Assembly (NCBI RefSeq): GCF_001445575.1
Contig: NZ_CP013200.1
Span: 62,001 to 126,000, forward strand
Reading direction: 5' to 3'
Source of the DNA: Arthrobacter alpinus
Lineage (GTDB): Bacteria > Actinomycetota > Actinomycetes > Actinomycetales > Micrococcaceae
DNA: 64,000 nucleotides
This document shows positions 55,524 through 63,752 of the stretch, in pieces. Each line of letters begins with the position of its first letter. Position 1 is the first letter of the stretch. The notes beneath the pieces are model-generated. The model had not been told where the DNA came from. It did not search any database and was given only the letters and a program-made list of their open reading frames with translations. A program made the position numbers and the translations under genes.

Positions 55524-56453
55524 GTGACTACCGTCGCTACCCGTTTCCAGGGCGTTATCCCTCCCGTCTGCACCCCCCGCACAGCTGAAGGCGCCATTGA
55601 CGTCCCCTCGCTGGAGAACCTCACCCGCCACCTGATCGAAGGCGGCGTGAGCGGCCTGTTCGTCAACGGCTCCTCCGGCGAAGTGACCCACCAGACCAAC
55701 GACGAGCGCGACACCGTACTGCGCACCATTGCCGGCGTCAATGCCGGACAGGTCCCGTTGCTGGTAGGCGCTGTTGAGCAGACCACCAACCGCGTGGTTG
55801 AAGAAGCCCGCCGCATGGTCTCCCTGGGTGCCGACGCCATCGTCGCGACCAGCCAGTACTACGCCATCAGCAACGCTGAAGAGACCGGCCGCCACATCCG
55901 CACCGTGGCAGCCTCGGTGGACGTACCGTTGTTCGTTTACGACGTTCCGGTTCGCACCCACTTCAAGATGCCCACCGACCTGCTCCTGGAGCTGGGCCGC
56001 GAAGGCGTCATCGCCGGTGTCAAGGACTCCTCCGGTGACGATGTTTCCTTCCGCCAGCTGCTCATTGGTGCCAAGGACATCCCGAACTTCGACATCTTCA
56101 CCGGCCACGAAGTGGTTGTTGACGGTGCACTGCTCGGCGGCGCACAGGGTGTTGTGCCGGGCCTGGGTAACGTTGACCCCAAGGCTTACCGCCGCCTGTA
56201 CGATCTCTCCGTTGCTGGCGACTGGGCCGGTGCCGCTGCTGAGCAGGACCGCATCGCCGATGTCTTCAACATTGTTTACACCCCGAAGGCTGGCCGTCTC
56301 TCCGGCAACGCAGCAGGTCTGGGCGCGTTCAAGACCGCCCTGGTCCTCATGGGCATCATCAAGACCAACGTCATGAGCGCTCCGATGCTCGCGTTGGACG
56401 AAGATGAGACGGCAGCCATCAAGGTTATCCTTGAGCGCACGGGCCTGATCTAG
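55524..56453 (+). CDS. nanA: N-acetylneuraminate lyase (DapA/NanA superfamily)
   Basis: It splits sialic acid into N-acetylmannosamine and pyruvate. A class I aldolase barrel of 309 residues: the pyruvate-binding NGSSGEVTH, the catalytic Tyr in FVYDVPVRTHF and the Schiff-base Lys in GVIAGVKDSSGDD. By sequence alone it could be another DapA-type lyase; the ROK kinase and ManNAc-6-P epimerase downstream make sialic acid by far the most likely substrate. GTG-rich leader, with GGAGCAATTC before ATG 55524. Confidence 0.86.
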   Translation: MTTVATRFQGVIPPVCTPRTAEGAIDVPSLENLTRHLIEGGVSGLFVNGSSGEVTHQTNDERDTVLRTIAGVNAGQVPLLVGAVEQTTNRVVEEARRMVSLGADAIVATSQYYAISNAEETGRHIRTVAASVDVPLFVYDVPVRTHFKMPTDLLLELGREGVIAGVKDSSGDDVSFRQLLIGAKDIPNFDIFTGHEVVVDGALLGGAQGVVPGLGNVDPKAYRRLYDLSVAGDWAGAAAEQDRIADVFNIVYTPKAGRLSGNAAGLGAFKTALVLMGIIKTNVMSAPMLALDEDETAAIKVILERTGLI

Positions 56454-56538
56454 AACTTCTGTTCTGAACTGACTTCTGAAATCACTGAGCCATTCTGGTC
56501 TCAGGTGATCTAAGCTGCAGTTGATCTAAGCCGCTTTG

Positions 56539-56570
56539 CTGCTGCCCGGACGGATACGCCCGGGCAGCAG
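56539..56570 (+). terminator. Intercistronic stem-loop between lyase and kinase genes
   Basis: CTGCTGCCCG (56539-56548) pairs with CGGGCAGCAG (56561-56570) over a 12-base loop. No T run follows, so read-through or mRNA processing is more likely than full termination. Confidence 0.55.
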
Positions 56571-56641
56571 AATGGAAGCTTAGCTTTTGAATGTGCATCA
56601 ACCCCCGTTGTACGTGAACCACAGTCTTTGAAGGATCTTTC

Positions 56642-57574
56642 ATGCGGTACGTAGTTGGCGTTGACCTTGGCGGAACCAAAACAGCTGCCGGAGTGGTGGG
56701 CGAGGACGGCTCGGTATTGCTTACCGATCAAATTCCCACCCTGAACCGCGACGGCGGCGAGGCCATTCTTGATGCCACGACGGCCCTGATCGCCTCCCTC
56801 ATTGAACGTGCCGCAGCCATGGGTGCCGCCGTGGAAGCCGTAGGCATTGGCTCCGCTGGCGTCATCAATGCCGCCGAAGGCACAGTCATTTCCGCCACCG
56901 ACGCCATCCTCGGTTGGAGCGGAACAGCCATCACCGCGGGACTGACCGCCCGGCTGGGACTGCGCTGTGCCGTGGTCAATGACGTTCATGCCCATGCGCT
57001 GGGCGAGGCGTGGCACGGTGCCGGGGAGGGTGCCGCTACCGCTCTCATGGTTGCCTTTGGCACAGGAGTGGGCGGCAGCTTTGTCATCCAGGGCCAGCCG
57101 GTGCTCGGTGCGCACTTTGTGGGCGGGCATGTGGGGCACTTTGCCTCGCCGCTGGCTGTGTACCGCGGAGCTCCGTTGCCTTGTTCCTGCGGACATGAGG
57201 GTCATGTGGAGGCCATCGCCTCAGGTCCCGCGATCCACGCCGCCTACCTCCGTCACGGTGGCAGCGCCGCCCTGAGCGATACGCGCGAGGTGTTTGATGC
57301 TGCCCGGGCCGGAGATGATCTAGCCTTGGCCGTGATCGCCACCGCAGCAACGGCCGCCGGACAGGCAGTGGGCGGACTCATCAACATTCTGGATCCCGCC
57401 GTGGTGGTAGTCTCCGGAGGGTTGGCCGACGCCGGAGAACTGTGGTGGGATGCCATGGAGAAGGCCCTCCGCACAGAACTTCTGGCTCCCCTGGCCTCTG
57501 TGGCAGTGGTGCGAGCCAGCTTGGGCAACACTGCCGCCATAGTGGGCGCAGCATCCTTGGTCCTTGCCTCATAA
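56642..57574 (+). CDS. nanK: N-acetylmannosamine kinase (ROK family)
   Basis: It phosphorylates ManNAc to ManNAc-6-phosphate. The ATP motif VGVDLGGTKTAAGVV is at the N-terminus; catalytic Asp lies in CAVVNDVHAHALGE; the sugar site includes GTGVGGSFVI and GGHVGHF. The zinc motif is CSCGHEGHVEA: the third Cys of the usual CxCGxxGCxE is His here. ATG 56642 begins the conserved MRYVVGVD. It is followed by nanE 28 bases later. Confidence 0.88.
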   Translation: MRYVVGVDLGGTKTAAGVVGEDGSVLLTDQIPTLNRDGGEAILDATTALIASLIERAAAMGAAVEAVGIGSAGVINAAEGTVISATDAILGWSGTAITAGLTARLGLRCAVVNDVHAHALGEAWHGAGEGAATALMVAFGTGVGGSFVIQGQPVLGAHFVGGHVGHFASPLAVYRGAPLPCSCGHEGHVEAIASGPAIHAAYLRHGGSAALSDTREVFDAARAGDDLALAVIATAATAAGQAVGGLINILDPAVVVVSGGLADAGELWWDAMEKALRTELLAPLASVAVVRASLGNTAAIVGAASLVLAS

Positions 57575-57602
57575 TTTCGATTCATCTTTCCTAGGAGTCA
57601 CC

Positions 57603-58289
57603 ATGACACTGAAAATGACCAACTTTGATGCGCTTGCCGGGCAGCTTGTTGTATCCGCCCAGGCCTACCCGGGAGAGGCCATGCGCGATCCCCGCACCAT
57701 GGCCCAGATTGCCGCCTCAGCCGTAGTGGGCGGGGCTGCGGCCATCCGGGTCCAAGGCATTGCTGATATCCAGTTCGCTCGCGCTGCTGTGGAAGTTCCC
57801 GTGATCGGGCTCTGGAAAGACGGGCACGACGGCGTCTTCATCACCCCCACGCTGCGCCACGCCCTCGCCTGTGCCAGCGCCGGTGCCCACATCGTGGCCA
57901 TTGACGGCACGCGCCGCCCCCGCCCGGACGGGCTGACCCTGGCCGAGACCATTGCCGGCGTGCATGCCAATTCCAATTCGCTGGTCATGGCCGACTGTGG
58001 CTCCTTCGAGGACGCCGTTGCAGCTGCCGAAGCGGGCGCCGACCTGATCGGGACCACCTTGGCTGGCTACTCGGGCGAACGCCCCAAGACCGCCGGCCCG
58101 GATCTGGAACTCATCGCCGCGATCGCCGCCGCCAACTTGGGCAAGCCGCTCATCGCCGAAGGCCGCATCCACTCCCCCGCCCAGGCTCGGGCAGCAATGG
58201 ACGCCGGAGCCTTTGCCGTGGTGGTGGGTACCGCGATCACACACCCTTCCACCATCACCAGCTGGTTCAAGGCTGCTCTGGACGCCTAA
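57603..58289 (+). CDS. nanE: N-acetylmannosamine-6-phosphate 2-epimerase
   Basis: It converts ManNAc-6-P to GlcNAc-6-P, which then enters amino-sugar metabolism through genes not in this window. The NanE barrel shows LVVSAQAYPGEAMRDP, AAIRVQGIADI, VIGLWKDGHDGVFITP and the catalytic region AIDGTRRPRPDG, then LIAEGRIHSPAQA and VVGTAITHP. The frame is open from 57564, but TAGGAG before ATG 57603 sets the start. Last gene of the operon, followed by a palindromic terminator. Confidence 0.93.
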   Translation: MTLKMTNFDALAGQLVVSAQAYPGEAMRDPRTMAQIAASAVVGGAAAIRVQGIADIQFARAAVEVPVIGLWKDGHDGVFITPTLRHALACASAGAHIVAIDGTRRPRPDGLTLAETIAGVHANSNSLVMADCGSFEDAVAAAEAGADLIGTTLAGYSGERPKTAGPDLELIAAIAAANLGKPLIAEGRIHSPAQARAAMDAGAFAVVVGTAITHPSTITSWFKAALDA

Positions 58290-58328
58290 AGCGAGCGTTC
58301 CGCCAGCACTCCTTGCCGCACCTCACCT

Positions 58329-58391
58329 CGAGTGGGCAGTAGATACCAATGTTTCTGAGCAACATTGACATCTACTGCCCACTCGATTGTT
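58329..58391 (+). terminator. Terminator-like 25-bp palindrome after nanE
   Basis: The arms 58329-58353 and 58361-58385 pair with two mismatches over a 7-base loop; ATTGTTTT follows. Confidence 0.8.
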
Positions 58392-58511
58392 TTAAGCTCG
58401 TTCACACGGCAGAGTACGCAGAAGTGTGGATGAGTCTCACCACACTTCCTTGCACTGACCAGTCAGTTCTGATAATTTGTTCCAGTCACCCCCGCCTCGA
58501 AGGAGCGCCCT

Positions 58512-59446
58512 ATGCTCACTGCCCAACAGTTGCACGTCGCAGGGAGGCGCCACACCCTGTTGCCCGCCACCACTGCCGAAGCACACCGGGGTGAAGTGCT
58601 GCTCATCCAGGCCGACGGACAGGAACGCCGCACCGCTCTCGCCTTGTCCTTGACCGGCCGCATGAAGCCATCAACGGGGTCCGTGACGCTGGGCCACGAC
58701 GCCTCCATGTCTTCCCTTCGGCGGCGCAGCGCTCTGGTTGATTCACCGAACGTGAATGCTCCCGAACACCACCTCACCGCCCGGTCCATGACGGCCGAGG
58801 ATCTGGCCTTGGTGCCACTGAAGTTCCGCGACCGCACCCGCCCCACGGCGTGGCTGGTCAAGCATGGCTTCCGCGATGTTCTGGACCAGTGGATCGAGGA
58901 GTTGGCACCTGAACGGCTCCTGCACCTCCAGCTGGAATTGGCCTTGGCGAACCGAAATGTTGAGTTACTTGTTCTGGATTCCCCGGACCGCCACACCGCC
59001 GATATCTCCGCATGGTTGCCCCTGATGGAGGCAGCTGCGGCGGGCGAGCTTGGCCATGGCGACGACCCCGCAAGCACGCTCACGCCCCGCCCAATCATGG
59101 TGATTGGCGTTGTGGGCGGCTACCCGATGAGTGGGATGGACCGGCCGTCATCGCTGGCAATGCCGTTACGCTCGAGACTTTGGAGCACGACGGCGAAGAA
59201 CCTCCCGCCGCTACTCCCGGCGCAGACGAGATGGGGGCAGACGAAGTGGGAGTAGAGGAACTGAGCTCAGACGAGCTGCCGGACGATGACGTACCCGTAG
59301 AAGAGCCAGACTCTGCGCCCGCGGAGGAACCTTCAGGGGACGTCGCTGGGCAGGAGGCGGAACCGGCCCCGCCGCCCCTCACGAGCACCGCAGATCACCC
59401 CATCACATCAGCTCCAGTCGAGCCCACCCCGGAGGAAAAGCCATGA
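58512..59446 (+). CDS. Degenerate ABC ATPase-like protein with acidic tail, apparent frameshift
   Basis: The outline of an ABC ATPase is visible but its active site is lost. The Walker A position reads ADGQERRTAL instead of GxxGxGKT, the signature reads ELAPERLLHLQLELA, and Walker B reads LLVLDSPDRH, with no catalytic Glu. The first frame ends at 59255; another frame gives GPAVIAGNAVTLETLEHDGE and a 90-residue Glu/Asp/Pro-rich tail ending at 59446. One more G in the run at 59132-59134 joins them (PMSGDGPAVIAG). The stop overlaps the Pip/YhgE gene (ATGA), so the two are co-translated. A non-catalytic partner is the likeliest role. Confidence 0.75.
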
Positions 59447-61479
59447 CAGTGTTCCGCTTGGCCCTATCCGAACTCAAGCGCATGACCGGCGGGATCCTGC
59501 CGAAGCTGACCATTGTTGCCCTGGTCATGGTGCCGCTGCTCTATGGGGCGGTGTATTTGTATGCGAACTGGGATCCGTACGGCAACCTCGATCAGCTCCA
59601 GGCAGCCGTGGTGGTTCAGGACCAGGGCGCCACGACCAAGGATGGCGAGAAACTGACGGTTGGTCAGGACGTCGCTGACACTCTGGTGGAGGGGCATAAG
59701 TTCGATTGGCATCTGGTGGAGACGCCCCAAGAAGCCGAGGATGGGGTGCGCAGTGGCGAATTCGCGTTCGCACTGACAATCCCCAAGGACTTCTCAGCAA
59801 ATCTGGCCTCGCCGGAGAATTTTGATTCGGCCACGCAGGCCATGATGAGCGTGACCACCAATGACGCCAACAACTATTTATTGACCTCGATCGTGGACAA
59901 GGTGGCCACCCAGGTCCATGACTCCGTGGCACAGCAAGTGGGTGAGCAGACCGCCAACTCGCTGCTGACCGGATACGGCACCATCCACGCCCAACTGATT
60001 AAGGCGGCCGACGGCGCGAAACAGTTGGCAGAAGGCGCCACGACCCTGGATACCGGCGTAGGGACGCTCAAAACTGGTAGTTCCGATCTGTTGACGGGCG
60101 CGGATTCACTGGTGGCCGGGCAGACCCAGCTGGTCACCGGAGCGAAACAGCTGCAGGCCGGCGCATCGAAGCTGGACACGGGGCTTGGCCTGCTGGATTC
60201 CCAAACGTCCACGCTGCCGGGCGATACCAAGACGCTCTCCGATGGTGCTGCCGCCGTTGCCGCAGGCAACGCTGCCTTGAATACCAAGGTCCAAAGTGCC
60301 GCAGGTACTGCCGAGAAGCTCGATGGCGCCGTCACCGGAGCTATCAATGACAAGCTCGTGCAACTCGTCACAGATGGAGTCATCACCCCCGAGCAAGCCA
60401 CCAAGATCGGCGACTCATTGAAGAAGGATGCCGCGAGCCCGTCAATCACAGAACTCAAGGGTCAGCTGGCAACCGACACCAAAGATATTCAAAAGTTGGC
60501 TGATGGGTCTGCCGATGTGGCCGCCGGAGCATCGAAGCTTGCTGCTGCAACACCCAAACTCTCCGGGGCCATTTCGCAAGCAAAGACCGGCGCCAGCGAT
60601 CTGACCACGGGCGCCGGAACACTTGCCGATGGCCAGACCACGGCTTTGGACGGAGCCACGCAACTGGCTGCTGGCGCCAAGAAGCTCGATTCCGGGGTTG
60701 CTGATTTGAAGGTCGGCTCCGGCAAACTCGCAACCGGGCCCAGCGATCTCGCCACCCAGCTGCGCAGCGGCGCGGGGTCCGTGCCAGATCCCAATGACAA
60801 GGAGAAGCAAAACGCAGCCGGCGTCATCGCCGATCCCATTCGAGTGGATTCTGTCTCCCAAGCTCAGGCCGCCAACTATGGTTCGGGTCTGGCGCCGTTC
60901 TTCCTCGTGCTGGCCCTGTGGATCGGTGCGTTCATGCTGGTTCAGGCCATGCGGCCGCTAACGGTTCGGGCCCTTGCCTCCAATGCACCTTCGTGGAAGA
61001 TTGCGCTGGGCGGCTGGTTGCCGTTCGCCACCGTTTCCTGCGGCCAGGCGCTATTGCTATACGCCGTCGTGAAATTTGGCCTCGGCCTCGAGCCGAGTCA
61101 CCCATGGCTCACGCTCGGATTGCTCCTGCTGGCGTCAATGGCGTTCACGGCGTTGATTCAGGGCATTGTGGCGTTGCTGGGAACACCAGGTAAGTTTGTG
61201 GTCCTGATCCTGCTGGTGCTCCAGCTGGTGTCCTCTGGCGGCACATTCCCGTGGCAAACCACTCCTGCACCGCTGCACATCATGCACCAGATCCTGCCCA
61301 TGGGACATGTTGTTGAGGGGATGCGGCACCTAATCTACGGCGCCGATCTCGCTCCGCTGCTGCCCATTGTGCTGGGGTTGCTGGGCTACATGCTGTTGGG
61401 CTTGCTGTTGGCCTGGGCTGCTGTGTCGAAGAAGAAGACCTGGACACTCAAGACGCTGATGCCGGAGATCGAAGCCTAG
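59443..61479 (+). CDS. YhgE/Pip-family membrane protein
   Basis: A 678-residue membrane protein of the YhgE/Pip (phage infection protein) group, related to ABC-2 type permeases. One helix near the N-terminus (LTIVALVMVPLLYGAVYLYA) leads into a long outside domain with an 11-residue-type repeat, visible as AEGATTLDTGV, KTGSSDLLTGA, VAGQTQLVTGA and many more. Five helices follow from about residue 480, starting FFLVLALWIGAFMLVQAM. In related bacteria such proteins are phage receptors or help type VII secretion; which applies here is unknown. Its partner is the degenerate ATPase upstream. Confidence 0.88.
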   Translation: MTVFRLALSELKRMTGGILPKLTIVALVMVPLLYGAVYLYANWDPYGNLDQLQAAVVVQDQGATTKDGEKLTVGQDVADTLVEGHKFDWHLVETPQEAEDGVRSGEFAFALTIPKDFSANLASPENFDSATQAMMSVTTNDANNYLLTSIVDKVATQVHDSVAQQVGEQTANSLLTGYGTIHAQLIKAADGAKQLAEGATTLDTGVGTLKTGSSDLLTGADSLVAGQTQLVTGAKQLQAGASKLDTGLGLLDSQTSTLPGDTKTLSDGAAAVAAGNAALNTKVQSAAGTAEKLDGAVTGAINDKLVQLVTDGVITPEQATKIGDSLKKDAASPSITELKGQLATDTKDIQKLADGSADVAAGASKLAAATPKLSGAISQAKTGASDLTTGAGTLADGQTTALDGATQLAAGAKKLDSGVADLKVGSGKLATGPSDLATQLRSGAGSVPDPNDKEKQNAAGVIADPIRVDSVSQAQAANYGSGLAPFFLVLALWIGAFMLVQAMRPLTVRALASNAPSWKIALGGWLPFATVSCGQALLLYAVVKFGLGLEPSHPWLTLGLLLLASMAFTALIQGIVALLGTPGKFVVLILLVLQLVSSGGTFPWQTTPAPLHIMHQILPMGHVVEGMRHLIYGADLAPLLPIVLGLLGYMLLGLLLAWAAVSKKKTWTLKTLMPEIEA

Positions 61480-61486
61480 AATCGCC

Positions 61487-62011
61487 TTACGGGCGGGGCA
61501 CCACGATGTTCTTCAACTCGGCGTCCTGCCCGTCCAGCGTGGCCCAGTGGCTGCTGTGCTCCAAGACGGCAAAGGAACTCGTGGGGAACCCTGACGCCAG
61601 ATCCATATACGCATCCTGATCCGAATCCCGCGAAGCCAGCCGCAGCGCCAGCGCCTGCACGCCAGGCATGTGGGTGATGACCAGCAGCGTCCCCACAGTT
61701 TCCGGCACATGGTTGATGACCGAGAGCATGGATGTGGCCCCCGCCGCGTACAACCCGGATTCCAACTTCGGAGTGGGCGCCTTCTCCCCCAACTGCTGAC
61801 ACACCCACGTGCAGGTCTGTCGAGTCCGCACCGCCGATGAGCACAGGATGAAATCGGGCACCACACCGTTCTCCATCATCCATTTGCCGGCCAGCGGCGC
61901 CTCGGTGTGGCCACGCTGCGCCAGCGGCCGATCGTGATCCTCCACGCCCAGGGGGAATGCTGCCTTGGAATGGCGCATTAGGATCAACCGTTTAATATGG
62001 TATTCGCTCAT
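61487..62011 (-). CDS. SixA-like histidine phosphatase
   Basis: A 174-residue phosphatase of the histidine-phosphatase superfamily, near SixA, which removes phosphate from phosphohistidine in signalling proteins. The catalytic LILMRHSKAAF (RHG-type with Ser) is at the N-terminus; further residues are Arg in SSAVRTRQT and the second His in LVITHMPGVQALAL. The length is close to SixA. ATG 62011 is the only good start. It is convergent with the Pip gene, seven bases apart. Confidence 0.9.
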   Translation of the reverse strand: MSEYHIKRLILMRHSKAAFPLGVEDHDRPLAQRGHTEAPLAGKWMMENGVVPDFILCSSAVRTRQTCTWVCQQLGEKAPTPKLESGLYAAGATSMLSVINHVPETVGTLLVITHMPGVQALALRLASRDSDQDAYMDLASGFPTSSFAVLEHSSHWATLDGQDAELKNIVVPRP

Positions 62012-62044
62012 TCCCTCAGTTTAGTGACAGTTAAGGCAGTACGA

Positions 62045-62112
62045 CGGCGCCTGGGCCCACGACGCGAGGGACCCGCTGCGAGCCTGCGAGTAGCGGGAGC
62101 AGTTGGGGACCA
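62045..62112. repeat. Copy of the dispersed hairpin repeat
   Basis: It shares GGGCCCAC, GCGAGGGACCC and GGGAGCAGTTGGGGAC with the 48.5-kb copies, while the stem is CCCGCT/AGCGGG instead. It lies upstream of the SixA-like gene. Confidence 0.75.
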
Positions 62113-62177
62113 CCAAGGTGAGTCGAACGCCGTCGTACTTGAGGTGCGGCAAAACCCATTCCTCCCGGCCCTACAGA

Positions 62178-62272
62178 CCCTCCCTCAGCAAATGGGGTGT
62201 TTTGGGCAACGCTCCCTCAGCAAATGGGCTTAACGGCCAGACGCTCCCTCACTAAAAGCGAGGGAGCGTCTG
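62178..62272. repeat. GCTCCCTC intergenic repeat array
   Basis: Two direct units (62178-62208, 62209-62240), each with CTCCCTCAGCAAATGGG, then a closing hairpin GACGCTCCCTC/GAGGGAGCGTC (62240-62270). The layout repeats that at 12.55-12.64 kb. It may terminate the winged-helix gene ending at 62283. Confidence 0.85.
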
Positions 62273-62282
62273 AGAAGGAGTG

Positions 62283-63119
62283 CTAGATGGAGTATTCCGG
62301 GGCGGCCCAGACAACCACTTCGGGGTGCTCATAGAAGCGGTAGCCTTCGCCGCGAACGGTGCGCACGGTGTTGGCGAGGCGGCCCAGCTTGGAGCGGAGC
62401 CGGCGGATGTGAACGTCGATGGTGCGCTCGTTGGGGATCTCGTCGGCGTTGGACCAGAGGCCTTCGAGGAGTTCGTCGCGTCCAACGGTGCGGGTGCCGT
62501 TCTCGACCAGGTAATTGAGAAGTTCGAATTCCTTGAATGTGAGGTTCAGGGTGTCACCATCAAGGTGAACTTCGCGGCGGGCAAGATCGATCAGCACGCC
62601 GGTGGGGCGCTGTTCGGCGGCGGGAATGCGGACGGCTTCGGCGCGCTGGCGGCTGGCAACGGTGGGGTCGCCAAAGGTGGAGCGAACCACGTCCAGAGGA
62701 CTCCCTACAGCGTCCGACGGCGCAATCGCCACGGCGGCATAGCTCTGGGCCTGCGGCACCAGTGTCTGGGCGAAGGCCCGGATGTCTTGGGCCAGCTTGG
62801 CCAGCGACGTTCCGGCTGCAGCTGCAGTATCTTCGTCAACGCCCACGTACAGGACGAAGCCGCGGGCCACGTTATCGGGGCTGACCCCGCGAAGGCTATC
62901 CGCTCCAGCCCCTGCAATGACGGGCGTGGGCGCCGTCATGGGGTTGAGATCCCCGGAGGGGACGGCACGGAGACGGGCTGCCGCACTTCCAGCCTCGACA
63001 CGGTAGCCGGGCTGCTCCAAGTGCGTATTACGGGCAGCTGCGCCTTGAGTGGAGTTGCGGGCAACGGCCTTGGCGGCGTTGCGAACAGAGATGTGGACGT
63101 AACCGGATGCTACTGACAT
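62283..63119 (-). CDS. Winged-helix (OmpR-type) DNA-binding protein without receiver domain
   Basis: A 278-residue putative regulator. The last 100 residues are a clear OmpR/PhoB DNA-binding domain: VLIDLARREVHLDGDTLNLT, FKEFELLNYLVENG, VGRDELLEGLW, NERTIDVHIRRLRSKLG and VRTVRGEGYRF. The first 175 residues are not a receiver: no phospho-acceptor Asp block is seen, only an Ala-rich alpha/beta segment (FVLYVGVDEDTAAAAGTSLA). It may sense a ligand. The frame is open to 63269, but GAGGT before ATG 63119 sets the start. No sensor kinase is adjacent. Confidence 0.85.
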   Translation of the reverse strand: MSVASGYVHISVRNAAKAVARNSTQGAAARNTHLEQPGYRVEAGSAAARLRAVPSGDLNPMTAPTPVIAGAGADSLRGVSPDNVARGFVLYVGVDEDTAAAAGTSLAKLAQDIRAFAQTLVPQAQSYAAVAIAPSDAVGSPLDVVRSTFGDPTVASRQRAEAVRIPAAEQRPTGVLIDLARREVHLDGDTLNLTFKEFELLNYLVENGTRTVGRDELLEGLWSNADEIPNERTIDVHIRRLRSKLGRLANTVRTVRGEGYRFYEHPEVVVWAAPEYSI

Positions 63120-63752
63120 TGAACTACCTCGGTGTTTAGCCGTGTGACTACGGCGCGAATGCTTCGTGTGGTTCTGTCCCCCCAGAACCTTGCTGCCCCG
63201 TATTCCAGGGCCGGCCCTAGGGCCAAGACTGATAAATGCCGCGCCTTTGCGTTTGATGCTTCCGTACAATGTGCTCAGTGCAATGCGCGACGATCAGGGT
63301 TGCGAGCTAGGCCTGCATTCGACAACCAGACAGGAACCGTCCGGTCAATCCAAGACCAAGACGGAACGTTGCTGCGGCTGCAGAAGTTACTGAGTGGGTG
63401 TTCACGCTTTTCAGTGTCCTACGTAACAAAGCGAACTTGCAAGTAACATAGGCCCAAAGTGTCCACAATATGAGATTTTGCTCTAATTTGTGATCAAGCT
63501 AATAATGTTGCTTTGCTCTCATTTTAAGGCAAAAAGAGCACTCGCGGCAAATTAAATCAAACAAATTTTCATTTAATCGGTACTAAATTCTATGACGTGC
63601 TGATTATAGGGAAATTAGTTCATCTGCTCCCAACGCACGCCTATGATGGCCTCGGCAAGTTGCTCACTGCACACAGTTGCTTCACAGAGTTTGACGCTAG
63701 GTAAACAGAAGTTTACGGACAAGCGGTTTGTGGGTGGAATCCGGCCAGCTTG
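63120..63752. other. 633-base gene-free spacer with an AT-rich core
   Basis: The first 300 bases have the window's usual composition and should hold the promoter of the winged-helix gene. From about 63430 to 63620 the sequence becomes clearly AT-rich (for example CAAACAAATTTTCATTTAAT) unlike anything else here. No RNA gene, repeat or plausible short frame was found. Confidence 0.7.
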
